A stretch of 64,000 bases of DNA. Source: Pedobacter jejuensis. GTDB lineage: Bacteria > Bacteroidota > Bacteroidia > Sphingobacteriales > Sphingobacteriaceae. The stretch is taken from the NCBI RefSeq assembly GCF_003725795.1, contig NZ_RBEE01000045.1, positions 1 through 64,000 of the forward strand, written 5' to 3'. The notes beneath the pieces are model-generated. The model was not told where the DNA came from, did not search any database, and saw only the letters and a list, made by a program, of their open reading frames with translations. Position 1 is the first letter of the stretch, and each line of letters opens with the position of its first letter. This document shows positions 36,035 through 45,800 of this stretch, piece after piece. The position numbers and the translations under genes are program-made.

Positions 36035-37438
36035 TTACCCCTTACTAATTTTCAAAACCATACCGACTTGCAAACCTGCTCTTGCTAACCTGTTATCTCT
36101 TTTAATATTTTGAACGGTAGCGCCATCAAATTTTTCGGCAATTTCAGAAAGTGTATCGCCACGTTTAACTTTGTAGCTTAGATAAGAAGCCGGCGCTTTA
36201 TAAACAGTGCGCTTACTGGTGTAAATTTTTAGCTTTTGTCCAGGAACGATTGTTTTAGTTTTTAAATTATTCCAAACTTTTAAATCTTGTACCTCAATAC
36301 CGTATTTATCGGCAACTGAATTTAAATTCTGACCTGAAGATACCTTGTGGTAAACAACTGAAGAGGCAACTATGGTTGAAGGTTTTCTTTTACGCAATTC
36401 ACGAACATCATCTGTATGGGCTTGAATAACTTGCATTTTGTTATCTAAGTCTTCATTATTAAGCACATCATACAAGCCAGCTAAATCAGCGCCTTTCATT
36501 TTAGGTAAAACCAATCTTTTGGGCATATCGGCTGTTCCATTAATAATTTTTTTCTTGTATGAAGGATTCAAAGCAAAAAGCGATTCATCTTCTACATTTA
36601 AAACTTTAGCCAGCGCCGATAAACTAACAAAATGATTTACCTGCATGGTATCTGTTTTTAAAAACAGGTTGCAGGCTTGTTCCGTAATTTGGTGTTTGTT
36701 GGAGTAGTTCATTACATACACTGCGGCAATAAATGCAGGCACATAATTTCTAGTTTCTTTGGGCAAATACGGTCTGATAAGCCAAAAATCACGTGAGCCA
36801 GCCTTGTCGATTGCCCTGGTAACATTTCCTTTGCCACAATTGTAAGCTGCAATGGCTAATAACCAATCGCCCAGTTCTTCAAATGCATCACGAAAATAAG
36901 CAGCGGCAGCATAACTCGCCTGAACCGGATCTTTACGTTCATCCACAAAATTATCCATCTTTAGTCCATAAGCTTTTCCAGTACCAAACATAAACTGCCA
37001 AATACCTGTTGCGCCAACTCTTGAAACCGCATGCGGATTCATTTGAGATTCTACTATGGCTAAATATTTTATCTCCTGCGGGATGTTATAATCTTTCAAT
37101 GCCTTATCAAAAATTGGAAAGTAATAATTTGATAAGCCCATCATTTTCCCAAACATATCTTTACGTTTCGAATAAATATCGATGTATTGCTGTACGTATT
37201 CGTTATGGGGCAAAGGGACAGATTTTGCAATCGAGTCTAAACGAAGTTTGTAGATGTAGTTCTGGCTCAGTAATAATGGGTTTTCTGTTGCAAGTGGAAC
37301 ATTAACGGTATCGTTGTTAACAAAGATATTATTAGAAACTTTATAAAGGCTATCGGCTTTTAGAATTTGTTGCGCAAGTGAGGTGGAAAATAATCCGGTT
37401 AAAGCACAAACTGACGTAAAAAGTAATTTTTTAATCAT
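36035..37438 (-). CDS. Membrane-bound lytic transglycosylase D-like protein with two LysM domains
   Basis: A 467-residue secreted muramidase-like protein. From the Met at 37438 it opens with a signal peptide (MIKKLLFTSVCALTGLFST); a reading that starts 38 codons earlier puts non-signal residues in front and is not favoured. The SLT domain (residues ~90-230) has IKYLAIVESQMNPHAVS with the catalytic Glu, GATGIWQFM and AIAAYNCGKGNVTRAI. Two LysM modules follow near residues 355-400 (YHKVSSGQNLNSVADKYGIE) and 418-465 (YKVKRGDTLSEIAEKF) and bind peptidoglycan. It closes the envelope block downstream of gatA. Confidence 0.92.
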   Translation of the reverse strand: MIKKLLFTSVCALTGLFSTSLAQQILKADSLYKVSNNIFVNNDTVNVPLATENPLLLSQNYIYKLRLDSIAKSVPLPHNEYVQQYIDIYSKRKDMFGKMMGLSNYYFPIFDKALKDYNIPQEIKYLAIVESQMNPHAVSRVGATGIWQFMFGTGKAYGLKMDNFVDERKDPVQASYAAAAYFRDAFEELGDWLLAIAAYNCGKGNVTRAIDKAGSRDFWLIRPYLPKETRNYVPAFIAAVYVMNYSNKHQITEQACNLFLKTDTMQVNHFVSLSALAKVLNVEDESLFALNPSYKKKIINGTADMPKRLVLPKMKGADLAGLYDVLNNEDLDNKMQVIQAHTDDVRELRKRKPSTIVASSVVYHKVSSGQNLNSVADKYGIEVQDLKVWNNLKTKTIVPGQKLKIYTSKRTVYKAPASYLSYKVKRGDTLSEIAEKFDGATVQNIKRDNRLARAGLQVGMVLKISKG

Positions 37439-37600
37439 GGGCCATTTGGTTAATTCATCACCAGATTCTGCTACTCGCAAGCCATTTTTAATTTTAGATT
37501 TGTTTACAAAAACAAACCTAAGCGAATGAGAAAAATAGAGACAAAATTGCAAAATTTAAATTGGCAACCTTAAACTCCTCTAAAGGTTGCGCTATATTTG

Positions 37601-39031
37601 TTATGATAGTGTGTAAGCCAAAAACTCCTGAGAGAAAGCTAGTAACTGCTCTTCCTCAAAATGCCTGGCAATAAACTGAATACTTAACGGCAAACCTACC
37701 GAATTATTGCCAAGTGGTAATGCTATTGCTGGGTTGCCACTTAAAGATGGTAAAACAGTAAAAATATCAGCCATGTACATCACCAATGGGTCTTGCATAT
37801 TATCGCCAATTTTAAACGGCGTGGTTGGCGCCACAGGCGATAAAATCAGATCATAGTCCTGAAATAAACCTTCAATTTTTTCTCTGATTAACCTACGTAC
37901 CTGCTGTGCTTTTTGATAATACGCATCGTAATATCCTGCACTTAAAACGAAGGTTCCTAAAAGAATTCTGCGTTTTACTTCATCCCCAAACCCTTCAGAA
38001 CGAGAATGTTTATACAATTCTGTTAACGATTTTGCTTCCGTATTGCGATGACCATAATGTACGCCATCATAACGTGAAAGATTCGAAGATGCTTCAGCAG
38101 TGGTTAAAATGTAATAAGCTGGAACTAGATAATCGAGTAAATTGAATGAAACATATTCAACTGTATGCCCTTTACTTTTTAAATCTTCAATTGAGTTTAA
38201 AATTGCTGATTTTATTTCAGGGTCTAGCGCTTCGTTTTCAATCGTTTCTTTTAAAACTGCTATTCGTTTTGGTGATGTGCTATGGAGAGTAACGGAATAA
38301 TCTGGAACATTTTTAGAAGAAACCGTAGAATCATATTCATCGGCACCAGCCAAAACTTGTAATAGCAACGCTGCATCTTCTACTGATGAAGTTATCGGAC
38401 CAACCTGATCGAATGATGAAGCGTAAGCAATTACACCATATCTTGAAATCCTTCCGTAAGTAGGTTTTAGACCAATTAGCCCACAAAATGCTGCTGGTTG
38501 TCGAACTGAGCCACCTGTATCGGTACCCAAAGCCGATAAACACATATCTGCCTGTACCGCTACAGCCGAACCTCCGGAAGAACCACCAGGAACCAATTCG
38601 GGATTTGCTGCATTTTTTACCGCTCCGAAATATGATGTTTCGTTAGAGCCACCCATTGCAAATTCATCACAATTTAAGCGACCGATTATTACTGCATCTT
38701 CTTGTAACAAGCGCTCTACAACAGTTGATGAATAAGGAGATACAAATCCATCGAGCATTTTTGAAGATGCCGTTACGATGTGATCTTTATAGCAAATATT
38801 ATCTTTAATGCCGATAACCATACCAGCAAGTTTACCTGCCGTACCATTTTCTATTTTTTGCTGAACTGATTTCGCCTGAACTTCTGCCGAATAAAAAAAC
38901 ACCTCATTAAATGCATTGAGGTGTTTGTTATCTTCAATTTGCTTAAAATAATAAGCCAATAAATCGGGTAATGTGAGTTGCTTTTGCGAAATGAGCGCTT
39001 GTATCCCTTTTAGAGAACTGTATTTCTTCAA
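37601..39031 (-). CDS. gatA: Glutamyl-tRNA(Gln) amidotransferase subunit A
   Basis: A 476-residue amidase-signature protein of the GatCAB complex, which releases ammonia from glutamine to convert Glu-tRNA(Gln) to Gln-tRNA(Gln). GIKDNICYKDH with the catalytic Lys, the Gly/Ser-rich PGGSSGGSAVAVQADMCLSA and LGTDTGGSVRQPAAFCGLIG carry the Ser-cisSer-Lys triad. Length and motifs favour GatA over a generic amidase. It lies 15 bp after a tatA gene. gatB and gatC are elsewhere. Confidence 0.92.
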   Translation of the reverse strand: MKKYSSLKGIQALISQKQLTLPDLLAYYFKQIEDNKHLNAFNEVFFYSAEVQAKSVQQKIENGTAGKLAGMVIGIKDNICYKDHIVTASSKMLDGFVSPYSSTVVERLLQEDAVIIGRLNCDEFAMGGSNETSYFGAVKNAANPELVPGGSSGGSAVAVQADMCLSALGTDTGGSVRQPAAFCGLIGLKPTYGRISRYGVIAYASSFDQVGPITSSVEDAALLLQVLAGADEYDSTVSSKNVPDYSVTLHSTSPKRIAVLKETIENEALDPEIKSAILNSIEDLKSKGHTVEYVSFNLLDYLVPAYYILTTAEASSNLSRYDGVHYGHRNTEAKSLTELYKHSRSEGFGDEVKRRILLGTFVLSAGYYDAYYQKAQQVRRLIREKIEGLFQDYDLILSPVAPTTPFKIGDNMQDPLVMYMADIFTVLPSLSGNPAIALPLGNNSVGLPLSIQFIARHFEEEQLLAFSQEFLAYTLS

Positions 39032-39046
39032 AACTTAAAACTATTA

Positions 39047-39247
39047 TTAAACGGTTTTATCACGGTTAGATGGATCAACTTGTTCTCCATCAACACCATC
39101 TTTACCATCTTTAAATTCTTTAACACCTTTGCCTAAACCACGCATAAGTTCAGGAATTTTTTTACCACCAAATAATAACAATACTACTACTGCAATAATG
39201 ATTATTTCTGGTGTTCCAAGCATTGCTGCTATTGTTGTATTTAACAT
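39047..39247 (-). CDS. tatA: Twin-arginine translocase TatA-type subunit (short)
   Basis: A 66-residue protein of the TatA/E family. GTPEIIIIAVVVLLLFGGKK forms the single membrane helix, with the FGGKKIPELMRGLGKGVKEF amphipathic helix after it, then a short acidic-basic tail. TatA oligomers form the pore for folded proteins. A second, longer TatA-type gene lies 11 bp upstream in the same operon. No tatC is present in the window. Confidence 0.93.
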   Translation of the reverse strand: MLNTTIAAMLGTPEIIIIAVVVLLLFGGKKIPELMRGLGKGVKEFKDGKDGVDGEQVDPSNRDKTV

Positions 39248-39258
39248 AACTTTTTTGT

Positions 39259-39648
39259 TTAAACTTTTTGACTGTCAGTTACTATTTTATCGTCGATGGG
39301 AGTGCTTTGTGGATAGGGAACATTTGCAGTTTCTGTATGCTCATCGGCTGCAACAACTGGTGCATTTGGATCAACAACAGGAGTTTCAGTTGGATGATGA
39401 CGTTCGTTATTGCTAGCTACAGTTTGGTCTGCATCTTCTTTATCCAAATCCATAGCATTAATATTTCTGTGTATTTCTCTTTTTACACCGTCTGATGCAT
39501 CTTTAAATTCTCTAATTCCTTTGCCTAAGCCTCTTGCTAACTCTGGTAATTTTTTACCACCAAATAACAATAGAACTACCACTAAGATGAGCACGATCTC
39601 TGATCCACCCATGTTTAAAAACTCTAATAACGTTCCTTGATACATCAC
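39259..39648 (-). CDS. Twin-arginine translocase TatA/TatB-type subunit (long)
   Basis: A 129-residue TatA-family protein. GGSEIVLILVVVLLLFGGKK is the membrane helix and ELARGLGKGIREFKDASDGV the amphipathic helix; about 75 extra residues form a Pro/Thr/Asp-rich tail without clear structure. The longer tail may mean a TatB-like role, but the FGGKK hinge and helix are TatA-like, so the subunit type is open. Its neighbour is a short TatA. Confidence 0.85.
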   Translation of the reverse strand: MMYQGTLLEFLNMGGSEIVLILVVVLLLFGGKKLPELARGLGKGIREFKDASDGVKREIHRNINAMDLDKEDADQTVASNNERHHPTETPVVDPNAPVVAADEHTETANVPYPQSTPIDDKIVTDSQKV

Positions 39649-39692
39649 TAATCTATTTTATACAAATATAACATTTATAAATTGTCTTCACT

Positions 39693-40997
39693 TTATTTAC
39701 TAATCCAAGCTTCTGGGTTTAAGGTAGCTTGCCCCCTTCTAATTTGGAATTTTAAAATGGCATCATCACCAGTATTTGCAACAATTCCTATTGCTTGTTT
39801 TGTATCGACAGTACTACCCGTACTTACAGATACATTTCTTAAATTCTGATAAACAGTTATATATTCACCATGTATAATAATTACAACTCCTCTTCCTTGA
39901 ATATATTGAACTGCTAATACCCTTCCAGCAAAAACAGCCCTTACAGTAGCACCGCTAGACGTTGTGATATCTACACCATCATTTGTATAAGGTGCCTGGT
40001 CAACCATATGTCTTCCAAATGTTTCAGTAATGCTTCCAGTGGCAACTGGCCATGGCAATCTTCCTCTATTACTTTCAAAACCAGCTGATAGTCTTGCAGA
40101 TTCTGGAGTCGCTGTAAGTACTTCACTTGTTGTTTTTTCTTTTACAACTGGTGCTTTAGTAACTGAGGGAGCAGGTTTGTTTTCTAATCTTGCTTTCTCA
40201 GCCGCAGCTTTTTCTTCTGCTGCTCTTTTTGCAGCAGCGATACGGGCTTCTTCAGCTGCCTTTCTTCTTGCTTCATCAATAGCACGTTGTATTGCAGCTC
40301 TAATAGCTCTGTCTATCTGTGCCTGCTGTTTTTTCTTCGAAGCAATATCTTGCTTAAAGGTTCTTTCCTGCTTACTTAGGTTATTTAGAACAGCAGATTG
40401 CTGGCTTTTATCTTTACCTAAACGCTCTCGCTCACGCTCTTGCTCCTTTAATAAATCACTTTTCTCTTTCAATGTTCTATCCAGAACTCTGATTTTTCCG
40501 TTTAAATCTTGCTGAGTGTTCTCAATATAACCAGCTTGTTTCTTACGGTACTGACTAAATTGTTGTAAATATTTTATTCTTTTATAAGCTTGATTAAAAT
40601 CTTTAGCAGCAAAAATAAACATCATCTTATCGTATGAGTTTCTGTTTCGCTGTGCAAAGCGAATCATGCCGGCGTATTCTTTTTTAAGATCGCCTAACTG
40701 ACCTTGTAAAGTATGTACGGTATTTGTGTTTTGAGAGATTTGATTATCAAGATTTTTTATTTCGGAATTTATAGTTCCAATTTTATCCTGACGCAGTCGA
40801 ATTTGAGCATTTATTACGTTAATTTGCTGTAAAGTAAGCTTTTTACCGCTTGTTGTTTTTGTTAAATTCTTTTGTAACTGCTCTATTTCACGCTGAATAG
40901 CTTCCTTTTTTCTTTTTAGTTCATTTGCAGTTTGAGCCGAAGCCGACAAGGCAAACACACTAAGAAAAAGAATAAATACAAGTTTGTGTAACTTCAT
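39693..40997 (-). CDS. EnvC/NlpD-like protein with coiled coils and degenerate M23 domain
   Basis: A 434-residue periplasmic protein: signal peptide (MKLHKLVFILFLSVFALSA), long coiled coil of about residues 25-270 (rich in Gln, Lys, Glu, with an Ala/Arg run near 250-275) and a C-terminal LytM-like domain near 310-434. That domain lacks key metal ligands: the first His of HxxxD is Asn (NDGVD) and the HxH motif is replaced by ILKFQI. It thus resembles EnvC and NlpD, which activate amidases without cleaving peptidoglycan. It is in an operon with the DUF4292, TPR and tatA genes. Confidence 0.88.
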   Translation of the reverse strand: MKLHKLVFILFLSVFALSASAQTANELKRKKEAIQREIEQLQKNLTKTTSGKKLTLQQINVINAQIRLRQDKIGTINSEIKNLDNQISQNTNTVHTLQGQLGDLKKEYAGMIRFAQRNRNSYDKMMFIFAAKDFNQAYKRIKYLQQFSQYRKKQAGYIENTQQDLNGKIRVLDRTLKEKSDLLKEQERERERLGKDKSQQSAVLNNLSKQERTFKQDIASKKKQQAQIDRAIRAAIQRAIDEARRKAAEEARIAAAKRAAEEKAAAEKARLENKPAPSVTKAPVVKEKTTSEVLTATPESARLSAGFESNRGRLPWPVATGSITETFGRHMVDQAPYTNDGVDITTSSGATVRAVFAGRVLAVQYIQGRGVVIIIHGEYITVYQNLRNVSVSTGSTVDTKQAIGIVANTGDDAILKFQIRRGQATLNPEAWISK

Positions 40998-41111
40998 TAA
41001 GCCAAAAGTATAAAAATTTTACAGTAAACTATATTAAAATTGATATACTTAAAGCCAATCTGGTGTTACAGAAATATCTTCACTTATTCTTCATAAAAAT
41101 AGCTGTTAGAA

Positions 41112-41903
41112 CTATTTTACTAAAGTATATCGCTTTGGTACAGTAAACGGAAAATCTACAGGAACATTGCCATCAATTTTTACGTATTGTAAATCGATAT
41201 TTATTTTTTTAGCTCCAGAAAGAGTATTTATTTTTAAGGCGCCAGGAAATAACGATTCATTTAGTTTCTGATAATCGGTATAATTAACTTTTAAAGCCTG
41301 ACCGCTTTTAGCATCATTCAGATTGGTTTCGGCAACTTTGAAAAGTGTATTGAAAAGCAATTTATAATCTAAATTTTCTTTTGAACCAGATACCGCATAT
41401 ATACCATTTTCTTGTTTAATATCCGATTTATCTGTCAAAAATTCGCCCATTGCATTGCCAGTTAGCACTGCTTGTAGCGTATTAAAGTTAACTTGTTTAT
41501 TGGTAAAATTATAGATGTAGCTAAATGGCTTTTTTAGGTATTCGCTTTTTAGCTTGTTTTGAATTTTAATACTATCAGGCGTTATTAAAGCTCTGGCCAC
41601 TTCAGCCATCCCACCTAATGCGGTAATACTTACCCAAATGGTTTCCTTGTCTTTCATACGAAAGTTCATGGTTACATCATTGGCATCACCAGAAATATCA
41701 AGCGTAGCTTTTGCTTTTAAGGAAAGCGTGTTAAATTTTAATTGCTTACTATTGAGCAAGTTTAATGCCTCTGCTTTTGTATTATCAACTTTAGTTTCTG
41801 TTTTAGCAGGAGGAGTTTCAACTATTACCTTTTTAGATTTACATGATGTTGATAAACCTAACATGCCTAAAATAAACAGGCTATTTAAAATATTTCTTTT
41901 CAT
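41112..41903 (-). CDS. DUF4292 lipoprotein
   Basis: A 263-residue lipoprotein of the DUF4292 family, typical of Bacteroidota. The signal sequence ends in the lipobox LSTSC (Cys21) and the body resembles the LolA/LolB-type beta fold, with KAKATLDISGDANDVTMNFRMKDKETIWVS (read in part) and PDSIKIQNKLKSEYLKKPFSYI. A role in outer-membrane lipoprotein or lipid handling is suggested by fold only. It overlaps the TPR gene by 23 bp and precedes the EnvC-like gene by 114 bp. Confidence 0.85.
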   Translation of the reverse strand: MKRNILNSLFILGMLGLSTSCKSKKVIVETPPAKTETKVDNTKAEALNLLNSKQLKFNTLSLKAKATLDISGDANDVTMNFRMKDKETIWVSITALGGMAEVARALITPDSIKIQNKLKSEYLKKPFSYIYNFTNKQVNFNTLQAVLTGNAMGEFLTDKSDIKQENGIYAVSGSKENLDYKLLFNTLFKVAETNLNDAKSGQALKVNYTDYQKLNESLFPGALKINTLSGAKKINIDLQYVKIDGNVPVDFPFTVPKRYTLVK

Positions 41904-43575
41904 TGATTTTCTTAGTTAGTATTTCTGAGCCATTACCAGCTTCTTTGGCTTTTTTCCATTGGATTAATGCAGCATCTTTATCACCTTTCATGAAAAGAAT
42001 ATCTCCATATCGCTCCAAATAAACACCATTCTTACTGCTATTGTTTTGCAAGGCCTTTTCTATCCAAGTTTGTGCCAAAGTATATTTTTGCTGCTTAAAT
42101 AATATAAAGGCATAAGTATCTGTAACAGATGAGTTTTCTGGCATTGCTTGAGCTGCCTTTGCAGCATATTCAGCGGCTTTATCCAAATCATCGTTTTTAA
42201 GTGCCAGGTAATAAGCATAATTGTTCATGATAAGATAATTATCTGGCTCAGTTGAAATTGCCTTTTCGAATGCAGCTTTTGCTAAAGGAAAATTGTTTTG
42301 ATTGATATAAATGTCGCCCTGTAAAGCATAAACCTGAGCTTGTAAAGCTTTATTGTCAGCATCCAATTGTAGCGCAGTTTTCAAATTATTTAAAGCCAAA
42401 TCGTATTTTGCAGTTTTAAATAATGCATAAGCCATGTAGTAATATAAGCTAGCTTGATTGGGATAGATTGTTAATGCTTCATCACCAAACTTAATGGCTT
42501 CGGCATAATGCCCAAGCAAAGTTTGGATATTTATGACTTGCTCCCAAACCACATACACTTGCTCGTTAATTTTTAACGCCGCCTGATATTGAATTAAAGC
42601 ATCATTTAACTTATTTTGTTGATACAGTACATCTCCATACAGCGCTAAAACTTTTGCATCTGTAGGATTTTTTTCAGCCAAACCTTTGCTTAACTCTGTT
42701 ACATTTTTTGCTACAACAGGCTGCTGAATTTTGGAAAATAGTGCAGCAATTATTTTTACTTTTTCATCAATTGGCATCTCCGGGCTTTCGAATGCTAATC
42801 TTAAGGAAGCAAAAGCCATTTCATCATTTTTTTGTTTTCGATAAATATCTGCCAAGCCTAAATTAACTTCAAAGTTATTTGGCTCAATACCTTTTGCTTT
42901 CAATAAAACCTTTAATGCTTCGGTATCATTTCCCTTTTGCAACAGCAATCCTGCAGCGTACAGATAATTTTTTAAATCGGCCTGATTGCCTTCAAGCAAT
43001 TTTACAATATCGCTATCACTTGGGTTTCCATTTTGCTGAAATCGCCTTTTTGCATTGGTTAACTCCCTTGATTCGCCAAATTTCTGCTCGATGGAATCAT
43101 AGGTTTTTTTTGCTTCATCAGGCTGATTTAAAATAAACTGAGCATTAGCTTTATCAAAATAATAAGCTTCATTGTCGGCATCTAGTCTGATTAACTGAGT
43201 AAAAACATCAACCAGTTCAGGGATTTTATTGGTTCGCTTATAAACTTCGGCCTGCAGGCGTAAATACCATTTGTTATCGGGATTTAATTTGATAGCTTGT
43301 TTAATATTTTGTTCGGCTTCAGCTAACTTATCCATCCTAATATTAGCATTTGCCAATTCGAAATATGCAGCGTGATTTGCAGGATCTGCACTTATAACTC
43401 TTGAGAAGTTTGATGAAGCACCAACATAATTATCAGACAATTTTTCCTTCAAACCAGCAAAAAACAGCTGCTTAACTACATTGCTATCGCGGTTGCCACT
43501 TGGCATAGGAATAACCTGACCAATGGCGTTGTAACCAATAACAATTAGAAAAAGAAAAACACATCGTTTAATCAT
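41881..43575 (-). CDS. Secreted tetratricopeptide repeat protein
   Basis: A 564-residue protein with a signal peptide (CVFLFLIVIGYNAIGQ) and many TPR motifs throughout, for example NHAAYFELANANIRMDKLAEAE and YAEAIKFGDEALTIYPNQAS. The repeats form helical scaffolds for protein contacts, probably in the periplasm. It is the first gene of the envelope operon and overlaps the DUF4292 gene by 23 bp. The specific partner is unknown. Confidence 0.9.
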   Translation of the reverse strand: MIKRCVFLFLIVIGYNAIGQVIPMPSGNRDSNVVKQLFFAGLKEKLSDNYVGASSNFSRVISADPANHAAYFELANANIRMDKLAEAEQNIKQAIKLNPDNKWYLRLQAEVYKRTNKIPELVDVFTQLIRLDADNEAYYFDKANAQFILNQPDEAKKTYDSIEQKFGESRELTNAKRRFQQNGNPSDSDIVKLLEGNQADLKNYLYAAGLLLQKGNDTEALKVLLKAKGIEPNNFEVNLGLADIYRKQKNDEMAFASLRLAFESPEMPIDEKVKIIAALFSKIQQPVVAKNVTELSKGLAEKNPTDAKVLALYGDVLYQQNKLNDALIQYQAALKINEQVYVVWEQVINIQTLLGHYAEAIKFGDEALTIYPNQASLYYYMAYALFKTAKYDLALNNLKTALQLDADNKALQAQVYALQGDIYINQNNFPLAKAAFEKAISTEPDNYLIMNNYAYYLALKNDDLDKAAEYAAKAAQAMPENSSVTDTYAFILFKQQKYTLAQTWIEKALQNNSSKNGVYLERYGDILFMKGDKDAALIQWKKAKEAGNGSEILTKKINEKKYFK

Positions 43576-43635
43576 AGAAGTAAGTATTAAAGGATTGAAT
43601 GAGTGAGTTCTAAGCGATATTAATATCTTAATTTT

Positions 43636-43852
43636 GAATGAGTGAGTTTTGAATGAGTGAATTTAAGCGATACGATTATTAATTTTGAATTAGTGAGTTT
43701 TGAATGAGTGAATTTAAGCGATACGACTATTAATTTTGAATAAATGAATTTTATTTATTCTCTCATTCAATCATTCTCTCATCCAATCACTCTCTCATTC
43801 AATCATTCTCTCATTCAATCACTATCTCATTCAATCATTCTCTCATTCAATC
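43636..43852. repeat. Two short tandem arrays between the TPR and flippase genes
   Basis: A 51-bp unit (GAATGAGTGAGTTTTGAATG... with AAGCGATACGA) is present twice from 43636 and 43687. From 43757 a 16-bp unit ATTCTCTCATTCAATC is repeated six times with minor changes to 43852. The 16-mer holds the reverse complement of GAATGAGTGA-like words in the first array, so the two arrays are inverted relatives. The array ends just 4 bp before the flippase stop. No gene lies in this 280-bp gap. Confidence 0.85.
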
Positions 43853-43855
43853 ATT

Positions 43856-45340
43856 TCATTTAAGCATTTTCATCAAATCCCCTTTTTCGAAGTAAGCAAT
43901 TGCAGCAATGAAAACTATCAACATCCCATTTCCAATGTAAATATTTCTATCGAAAAGAAAGAATGAAGAGAATACAATAATTGTTGAAATGATTAAATAG
44001 ATTAAAATTCTTTTTAAATTATAAGGAACAGGATAATATTTTTGACCAAGGATATAGGAGATTATGGTCATAGTAGCATAAGCAGCCATTGATACCCAAG
44101 CCGAACCCATGTAACCGAATTTTGGTATCAATAAAATATTAAATACGATTGTGATGAAAGCACCAACAAGGGAAATGTATAATCCAAATCGTGTTTGATC
44201 AGAAAGGCGATACCAAACCGATAAATTCATATATATCCCTAAGAAAACATAGCCCAAAAGCAAATAAGGAACCGCAGGTAAACCTACCCAATATTCAGCC
44301 CGATGTGCTTCATCTCTGCTAATAAAATATTTCAGAATTTCGATATTCGCTATCAAGGCAACAAATAATACAGCCAATGTAATTACAAAATACTGCAGAA
44401 TGGTTGCGTATGTTTTTTTTGCGTTGACATTTTTTGCATGACTAAAAAAGAAAGGTTCGGCACCAAGTCTAAACGCAGTATTAAAAATACTCATAAAAAT
44501 TGCAATCTTACAAACGGCTCCATAAATACCAACTTGCGCTTCAGTAGAATATTTATCTAACAGAATTTTATCAAGATTTTCATTAATGATGAAAGATAAA
44601 TTTGCAACCAGAACTGGCCAGCTGTAAGATAGCATATTCATAAACAATGCTTTATCAAATTTCAGCTGTAATTTTAAAAATTCGGGGATAAGTAATATGA
44701 AAGTAATGGCACTCGCGATAAGGTTTGCGATGAACACGTAACCAATCCATTTCGCCCGAAAAAAGTCTTTGAAAAACTGTGCTCCAGGCCAATCATTTCT
44801 AATTATTGCCGGGATGCCATAAATAAAGAAGAGACAAATACTTACGTAAGTTAAAATGTTTATGAACTTTAAAAGGCTGTAGCGGAATGGTTTTCCATCG
44901 GCTCTTAGCTTAGCAAATGGAATAATGCAGATTGCATCAGAAAACAATAGCCATAGAAAATATTGTACGTATCGTCGCTGATCTTGAAACTGCGACATAT
45001 TATTATTAAGTAACCATTTTGTAATCGGGTCGGTAAATATTAACCCTGTTATTAAAAACAAAACAGCAATAAAAGCAATTACCAAAAACGAATTGTTATA
45101 AACTTGCTGTTTTTTATCTTCATGTTTATTGAGGTATCTAAAAAATGTGGTTTCCATTCCAAAGGCTAGAACAGCATTGATAAGGGACGCCCAACTGTAC
45201 ATTTTGGTAAAAATACCATAAACTGCTGCAGCATAAGTGCGGGTGAAGATTGGAGTAAGGATAAAATTTAGTAAGCGAGAAACTATGGTACTGATACCAT
45301 AAACCATCGTTTGCCCAAGAAACTTTTTATATACCGACAA
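43856..45340 (-). CDS. Oligosaccharide flippase family protein (Wzx/MATE-like)
   Basis: A 494-residue multi-spanning membrane protein with about 12-14 hydrophobic segments, of the polysaccharide biosynthesis/MOP superfamily that flips lipid-linked sugars across the inner membrane. GQTMVYGISTIVSRLLNFIL at the N-terminus, TRTYAAAVYGIFTKMYSWAS and the later FGYMGSAWVSMAAYATMTI segment are typical. No glycosyltransferases are near, so this is likely the solitary copy seen in many Bacteroidota genomes. Confidence 0.88.
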   Translation of the reverse strand: MSVYKKFLGQTMVYGISTIVSRLLNFILTPIFTRTYAAAVYGIFTKMYSWASLINAVLAFGMETTFFRYLNKHEDKKQQVYNNSFLVIAFIAVLFLITGLIFTDPITKWLLNNNMSQFQDQRRYVQYFLWLLFSDAICIIPFAKLRADGKPFRYSLLKFINILTYVSICLFFIYGIPAIIRNDWPGAQFFKDFFRAKWIGYVFIANLIASAITFILLIPEFLKLQLKFDKALFMNMLSYSWPVLVANLSFIINENLDKILLDKYSTEAQVGIYGAVCKIAIFMSIFNTAFRLGAEPFFFSHAKNVNAKKTYATILQYFVITLAVLFVALIANIEILKYFISRDEAHRAEYWVGLPAVPYLLLGYVFLGIYMNLSVWYRLSDQTRFGLYISLVGAFITIVFNILLIPKFGYMGSAWVSMAAYATMTIISYILGQKYYPVPYNLKRILIYLIISTIIVFSSFFLFDRNIYIGNGMLIVFIAAIAYFEKGDLMKMLK

Positions 45341-45462
45341 TTTGTTTTAGATTATAGATTTTAGATCTTAGATTAGTTTATGCGACACTAAAATTTCGAA
45401 TCAGTTATTATTTTGGGATTATTAAGTAAACGTAATTCGTAAATCTCGAACTGTAAATCTCC

Positions 45463-45735
45463 TTATTTTCTTAATACTTCAAAATTACGATAGTTTTTCA
45501 CTTCACCTTCTTTTACCGTAACATTTTCTACACGAGAGCGATCGGGACCTTCGTTACACCAGTTCACAAATTCTTCGAGAAAAACATCGTCGCCTTCTGC
45601 CTCTATAAAAACAGAGCCATCTTTTTCATTTCTCACATAACCCTGAACCATCATCTGATTGGCAATAATTTTGGTAGTTTCTCTAAAGCCAACGCCCTGA
45701 ACTTTTCCGGTAATCGTAATATCGAGATGTTTCAT
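45463..45735 (-). CDS. acyP: Acylphosphatase
   Basis: A 90-residue enzyme that hydrolyses acylphosphates. KVQGVGFRETT carries the phosphate-binding Arg18 and GYVRNEKDGSV the catalytic Asn36, both conserved. The ferredoxin-like fold length is standard. It stands alone between the flippase and nitronate monooxygenase genes. Confidence 0.95.
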   Translation of the reverse strand: MKHLDITITGKVQGVGFRETTKIIANQMMVQGYVRNEKDGSVFIEAEGDDVFLEEFVNWCNEGPDRSRVENVTVKEGEVKNYRNFEVLRK

Positions 45736-45800
45736 TAATATTTAACTGAAATATTTTAAAGATGTAAAGTTAGCAAACCGAATGTTTATTGAGACGAAAA

